This document shows positions 60,458 to 64,000 of a stretch of 64,000 nt of DNA, piece by piece. The stretch comes from CALACW01 sp963627915. GTDB taxonomy: Bacteria; Bacillota; Clostridia; Oscillospirales; Acutalibacteraceae. Below the pieces are notes generated by a model, which was given only the letters and a program-made list of their open reading frames with translations, made no database searches and had not been told where the DNA came from. The translations under genes were made by a program, and so were the position numbers. Location: the NCBI GenBank assembly GCA_963627915.1, contig CAVGCY010000025.1, positions 1-64,000 of the forward strand. The letters are read 5' to 3'. How positions within the stretch are numbered: the first letter of the stretch is position 1; the number at the start of each line of letters is the position of its first letter.

Positions 60458-61375
60458 ATGGTATTGTCAAGACATTTGGAGTATATAATCCCCGACAGTT
60501 ACGACGGTAAAAAGGTCGTGCATTTTTTAAGGGGAGAAAAGAAATTTTCATGCCGTCTCGTCAGCGCGCTGAAACAGATTCCCGACGGAATACAATTAAA
60601 CGGAGAACATGTCAGAACGATTGACAGAATTAAAGCCGGAGATGTACTGAGCGTAAATATTCCCGACGATAAAAGTGAAATCGAACCGACGGATATTGGG
60701 CTTGATATTATATATGAGGATGAGGATATTATGATCGTCAATAAACCGGCGGGACTTGCGGTTCATCCGACGCATAATCACCGGGACGATACATTAGCGA
60801 ACGCAGTCGCGGGATATCTTGAAAAAAACAATCGCTGCGCGTCCTTCCGCGCAGTCGGCAGACTTGACAAACAGACATCCGGGCTCGTCCTTCTTGCAAT
60901 GAACAAATACGCGGCGGCATTCCTTCCCGATAAATACGAAAAAGAATATCTTGCCATAGCCGGCGGATATTTTAAGGTTCCCGGAACTCTGAACAAACGC
61001 ATATACAGACCCGACCCCATGAAATCGCTCAGGGCAGCGTCCGAAAATAATAACGTCGGCGATAAGGCTGTAACGCACTATACACCCATTGCAAGCGACG
61101 GCAAACGCACGCTCGTTCGCGTCACGCTCGAAACCGGCAGAACGCACCAGATACGCGTTCACTTCTCGTCTGAGGGCGCGCCCCTTGCGGGCGACGAAAT
61201 GTATTCAAGTTCGGATACTTCAATAAAAAGAGCCGCGCTCCACTGCGAAAAACTGACGCTGATTCATCCGGTAACGAATGAAAAAATGTCATTTATCGCG
61301 CCTATGCCCGATGATATGCTTGCCGTAATCAACAACCCGGACAAGCCGTTTAAAAAAATAAATTCAAATTATTAA
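60458..61375 (+). CDS. RluD/RluA-family 23S rRNA or tRNA pseudouridine synthase
   Basis: This 305-residue protein has an N-terminal S4-like RNA-binding segment (LVSALKQIPDGIQLNGEHV), then the catalytic domain. The active-site Asp is in AVGRLDKQTSGLVLLA. ETGRTHQIRVHFSSEGAPLA is the C-terminal family signature. It converts uridines to pseudouridine in structured RNA; the exact site cannot be read from sequence. A TATAAT lies about 20 bases upstream, but no strong ribosome site. The ATG at 60458 is preferred to the GTG three bases earlier. Confidence 0.9.
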   Translation: MVLSRHLEYIIPDSYDGKKVVHFLRGEKKFSCRLVSALKQIPDGIQLNGEHVRTIDRIKAGDVLSVNIPDDKSEIEPTDIGLDIIYEDEDIMIVNKPAGLAVHPTHNHRDDTLANAVAGYLEKNNRCASFRAVGRLDKQTSGLVLLAMNKYAAAFLPDKYEKEYLAIAGGYFKVPGTLNKRIYRPDPMKSLRAASENNNVGDKAVTHYTPIASDGKRTLVRVTLETGRTHQIRVHFSSEGAPLAGDEMYSSSDTSIKRAALHCEKLTLIHPVTNEKMSFIAPMPDDMLAVINNPDKPFKKINSNY

Positions 61376-61382
61376 ATATAGC

Positions 61383-61423
61383 AAAAAAATCTGCCCCGAA
61401 AACTGTCGGGACAGATTTTTTTT
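61383..61423. terminator. Bidirectional terminator
   Basis: AAATCTG and CCCCGA pair with TCGGG and CAGATTT around a short loop. A- and T-runs on both sides separate two convergent genes. Confidence 0.88.
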
Positions 61424-61465
61424 AGATTATATTTGTTTTGCCGAATACAAAAATCAGGGAATTTC

Positions 61466-62743
61466 TCAGCTGAAAAGCGCTATAAAATCACTAAAAGACA
61501 TTTTTTTGCAGCCGTCAATACTAAGTCTGCCCTCGGGAATATCGCCGGAGAAGGAATCAAAAATCATTGCCGTAATAATATTACCCTCCGCGTCGCATGT
61601 CTCCATACCGAGCAGCTGCTCACCGTCCATATAGAACTTAACAAGTGAATTTTCCGATTTGAACGTATAGCACATTACGTCTTCTTTTTCACAAAACGTG
61701 GTAAGGCTCGTCGTGCATTCAGCATTTGAAAGGTCTATGGACATTTCGGGAAGGTCAAGCTCCGACTCGTCGATACCGGCAATACTCATCAAATATTTAC
61801 TGAACTCAATGTATGAATTATTGTCAACACTTACAATATAGTACTTTGATTCATCCTTCTTTGTAAGCTTATTCTTTTCAATCAATCTCATAAAGTCAAG
61901 ATTAACGCCGTCGACCGCCATGGAAACACGGAGATTTTTTCCGTCAACCGTAAATCTTACATTCTGTTTGCCGTCTGACGTAAGCATCGAACCGGTGAAA
62001 TCATACTTACCGGACGCAAAACTGCGGATAGCAGCGGGAAGTTCGGTTGTATTATCCGGATTTACGGTAGTAGGCTCGGTCGTAGTGGGCTCGGTCGTAG
62101 TGGGCTCGGTCGTAGTGGGCTCGGTTGTAGTCGTCTCAGCCGTGGTAGACTCAGATGTTGTCGCTTCAGTTTTCGCTTCAGTTGTTGTTTCAGTTGTTGC
62201 TTTAGTTGTCGCTTCAGTTGTTGCTTCAGTTGTTGCTTCTGTTGTTGCTTCTGTAGTCGGATCGGTAGTCGAAGCGGTAGTTTCCTCAGAAGAAGTTTCT
62301 GATGTAGATTCGGACGAAGGAACAGTTGTATATTTCGACGTCGGCTTTGTAACAGGTCTGGTCGAAAGCTCTGAACTGTCGGTTTTCTTTGTCGTAATCT
62401 CGGTTTCGTCAGCCGATTCCTCAGAATTTACAATCTTGTTATATTTGTCCTCTCCGCCCATTGTGCTGATGAGCTTTGAAGCAAATCTTAAAACAAGTCT
62501 TGCGTCCGACGCCGTAATATTGCCGTCTCCGTTAGCGTCTGCAACGGAAATCACGGAATCATCGAGAATTTCGATTTTCGCGGCATGACGAAGAATCATT
62601 CTTGCATCCTTAGCGGCAACCTTGCCGTTTTGGTCAACGTCTCCGAGAGCGGGCGCGGCGGAAGCCATAGACGTTGCGGCAAATACCGCCGCCGCCGTCA
62701 GCGACACCGCTGAGGTCAGAGAAACTATTTTTGATTTTTTCAT
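61466..62743 (-). CDS. Secreted protein with N-terminal dockerin, Thr-rich linker and C-terminal beta domain
   Basis: AGGAAGGTG places the ATG at 62741-62743. After a signal peptide (about 1-30, ending ASAAP) comes a dockerin-like module (GDVDQNGKVAAKDARMIL, DANGDGNITASDARLVL). A long TTEA/TTEP linker follows (about 135-240), then a beta-rich domain (about 250-425) with pattern SFASGKYDFTGSMLTSDG, like lipoprotein-type lipid-carrier folds. The dockerin is at the N-terminus, the reverse of the 21703-24987 protein. The function of the C-terminal domain is unknown. Confidence 0.82.
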   Translation of the reverse strand: MKKSKIVSLTSAVSLTAAAVFAATSMASAAPALGDVDQNGKVAAKDARMILRHAAKIEILDDSVISVADANGDGNITASDARLVLRFASKLISTMGGEDKYNKIVNSEESADETEITTKKTDSSELSTRPVTKPTSKYTTVPSSESTSETSSEETTASTTDPTTEATTEATTEATTEATTKATTETTTEAKTEATTSESTTAETTTTEPTTTEPTTTEPTTTEPTTVNPDNTTELPAAIRSFASGKYDFTGSMLTSDGKQNVRFTVDGKNLRVSMAVDGVNLDFMRLIEKNKLTKKDESKYYIVSVDNNSYIEFSKYLMSIAGIDESELDLPEMSIDLSNAECTTSLTTFCEKEDVMCYTFKSENSLVKFYMDGEQLLGMETCDAEGNIITAMIFDSFSGDIPEGRLSIDGCKKMSFSDFIALFS

Positions 62744-62767
62744 TATGTTCACCTTCCTGAAAAAATA

Positions 62768-62796
62768 GGGGGACACATACAAAATATATGTCCCCC
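62768..62796 (-). terminator. Terminator of the membrane-anchored repeat protein gene
   Basis: On the minus strand GGGGGACA (complement of 62789-62796) pairs with TGTCCCCC (complement of 62768-62775), followed by TATTTTTT. Confidence 0.8.
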
Positions 62797-62814
62797 CTTT
62801 ATATCACCTATCTA

Positions 62815-63849
62815 TCAATACTGGATATCCCAGATGTTGATTGTATCAACAAGTCTTGCAGAACCGTCGATTGTAACAAGAACAGCCTTAAGGTTAGCGG
62901 TAATATCAATGTTCATAACCTGATCGAGAGTAACAATCTGATTTGTCTCGGGATTATAAACAAGAGTAGCCGTACAATCCGTGTATGTAAGACTGAAGCT
63001 GTTAACCGTAACCGCCTTAACGCCGGCAAGAGTGCTATCGATATCAGCTTTTGACATCGGGCTGAACATCGCACCCGTAAAGCTGGGCGAGCTTGCTGCT
63101 GTCGAATCTGTAATCGGTTCGGGATTGTCCTCGTCAACGAGGGTAATTGTTATCTTTATGTTATCTCCGTCCTTAACCGCGGAAGCACTCTTAATCTTGG
63201 AAGCGTCGGTAAGAAGACATCCTGCGGTATCGTGATTGGTAACGGGGAATGCGTGCATATCGGAGCCTGCTTCTTTAACCTGCGGGTCTGCCTTTGCCTT
63301 ATCCTCGGTAGTCATAAAGCCCTCCGCAATGGGAAGAATAACGTTACCGAGAGTGCCGAGATTACGTTTATCCTCGGGGAGTGACTGGAACTCAACCTTC
63401 TTGAAAGCGGGTTTATCGGCCTTAGCCTTGTTCATAACCTCCGTATACTTGGCAAGAATCTCTTCGTTTGTCGAAAGACCCTCAATACCGCCTGCGGCCG
63501 AGCTGTCTCCGCCCTGCTGAGCGTCGCCGCCGGTCGAACCGCCGTTATCGGAGCTGCCGTTTGTATTTGCCTCGGAGCCGGTGCTTGAGCCGGTGCTTGA
63601 ACCGGTATTCGAGCCCGTGTTTGAACCGGTATTGGAAGCTGTATTCGAGCCGGTATTTGAACCGGTGTTCGAGCCGGTGTTTGAACCGGTATTTGCTCCT
63701 GTATTAGCCGAAACAGTGCCCGTCTGCATGGAAGCTACCTTGTAACAGCACAGCGCGCTTGTCGCCATGGAAACGCAGATAGCGATAACTGCGACCACGG
63801 ACAAAAGCTTCGTGAGAACGGGAGCGTCGTACTCGTAGTATTTTTTCAT
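62815..63849 (-). CDS. Membrane-anchored protein with NTGS repeat linker
   Basis: This 344-residue protein has a short cytoplasmic start (MKKYYEYDAPVLTKLL) and one membrane helix (about 15-35, SVVAVIAICVSMATSALCCY). A low-complexity linker of NTGS units follows (about 48-95), then a Gly/Ser/Ala stretch. The folded extracellular domain (about 125-344) is beta-rich (IKITITLVDEDNPEPITDST, VTVNSFSLTYTDCTATLVYN). AAAGGGG supports the start. I do not recognise the domain. The plan is that of a tethered ligand-binding or lipid-handling protein, like its neighbour downstream. Confidence 0.75.
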   Translation of the reverse strand: MKKYYEYDAPVLTKLLSVVAVIAICVSMATSALCCYKVASMQTGTVSANTGANTGSNTGSNTGSNTGSNTASNTGSNTGSNTGSSTGSSTGSEANTNGSSDNGGSTGGDAQQGGDSSAAGGIEGLSTNEEILAKYTEVMNKAKADKPAFKKVEFQSLPEDKRNLGTLGNVILPIAEGFMTTEDKAKADPQVKEAGSDMHAFPVTNHDTAGCLLTDASKIKSASAVKDGDNIKITITLVDEDNPEPITDSTAASSPSFTGAMFSPMSKADIDSTLAGVKAVTVNSFSLTYTDCTATLVYNPETNQIVTLDQVMNIDITANLKAVLVTIDGSARLVDTINIWDIQY

Positions 63850-63926
63850 AAAAAGTTTACCCCTTTCATGGATTCCAACTATCCAATGATTTCATGTTTT
63901 TAATAAATAAAAAACTGCTTGTATTA

Positions 63927-63955
63927 AATTTACAACAAAATTAAGAGAATGTCAA
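63927..63955 (-). promoter_or_regulatory. Promoter of the NTGS-repeat protein gene
   Basis: On the minus strand TTGACA (63950-63955) and TAAATT (63927-63932) are 17 bases apart. The last 45 bases of the window show no feature. Confidence 0.65.
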
Positions 63956-64000
63956 GATTAAAAAACAGAAAATATTATCCTATTAACATATTTTCTTGCT

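Noticed and set aside
61920..62588. Plus-strand open frame of 222 codons
   Set aside because: Antisense shadow of the Thr-rich linker of the dockerin protein.
63560..63705. Tandem DNA repeat with possible regulatory role
   Set aside because: It encodes the NTGS linker in frame and is explained as protein low complexity.

Overview
The window looks like chromosome of a spore-forming, anaerobic, probably gut- or rumen-type Clostridium relative (Oscillospirales/Ruminococcaceae-like). The pointers are a spoIIGA-sigE operon and CotF-type coat genes, three secreted proteins with dockerin-like EF-hand repeats, BspA-type and other very large secreted proteins, a CIRCE/HrcA element, a Gram-positive LexA box, consensus sigma-A promoters, strong AGGAGG ribosome sites and moderate-to-low GC. 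The assignment is inference; there is no rRNA in the window.

Layout. 1-1000: edge of a tyrosine recombinase and two small coat genes. 1000-6300: phosphoesterase plus a NuoE/NuoF/GltD-like operon resembling the Sporomusa-type electron-bifurcating transhydrogenase (Stn). 6400-9200: clpB under a CIRCE element. 9200-13050: sugar symporter divergent from a GH2 glycosidase coupled to a phosphopantetheinyl transferase. 13300-17450: TarI/IspD-like cytidylyltransferase and glycosyltransferase divergent from an SOS-type Y-family polymerase and YolD pair. 17480-21050: TcdA, SDR, carboxymuconolactone-decarboxylase-like gene, a decayed metI and a LysR regulator. 21200-30700: HIRAN protein and two large secreted proteins. 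30900-32800: tRNA-Leu(CAA) and metY with an unusual leader. 32800-35100: SecB-like, MutT, a 51-codon small ORF, YgjP peptidase and two small unknowns. 35160-38900: heterodimeric ABC exporter with a consensus promoter and tandem operators. 39000-42200: phosphoesterase, dockerin-DD-carboxypeptidase and FliB-like protein. 42250-46600: second GPH symporter, sigE, spoIIGA and two lipoproteins. 46700-49400: secreted propeller and a sodium:solute symporter behind a tyrosine-codon attenuator. 49400-54900: Nudix, trmB, DUF1893, glutamine amidotransferase-like, glyA and SDR genes. 54900-57800: XRE regulator divergent from a BspA-like surface protein. 57850-64000: TPM/zinc-ribbon pair, AbrB, RluD-like synthase, dockerin protein and a membrane-anchored repeat protein.

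The most interesting signal is at 47618-47829. A consensus promoter is followed by a 21-residue leader ORF holding four Tyr codons within five, then four RNA segments that can form anti-antiterminator, antiterminator and terminator hairpins, directly before a sodium:solute symporter gene. This reads as ribosome-mediated transcription attenuation by tyrosine, and predicts an aromatic amino acid transporter. A second leader, before metY, combines a 21-residue ORF with a textbook H-type pseudoknot. Other regulatory layouts that can be read directly are LexA on the Y-family polymerase, CIRCE on clpB, tandem TTAG-N6-CTAA sites on the ABC exporter, and two palindromes between the XRE regulator and the BspA-like gene.
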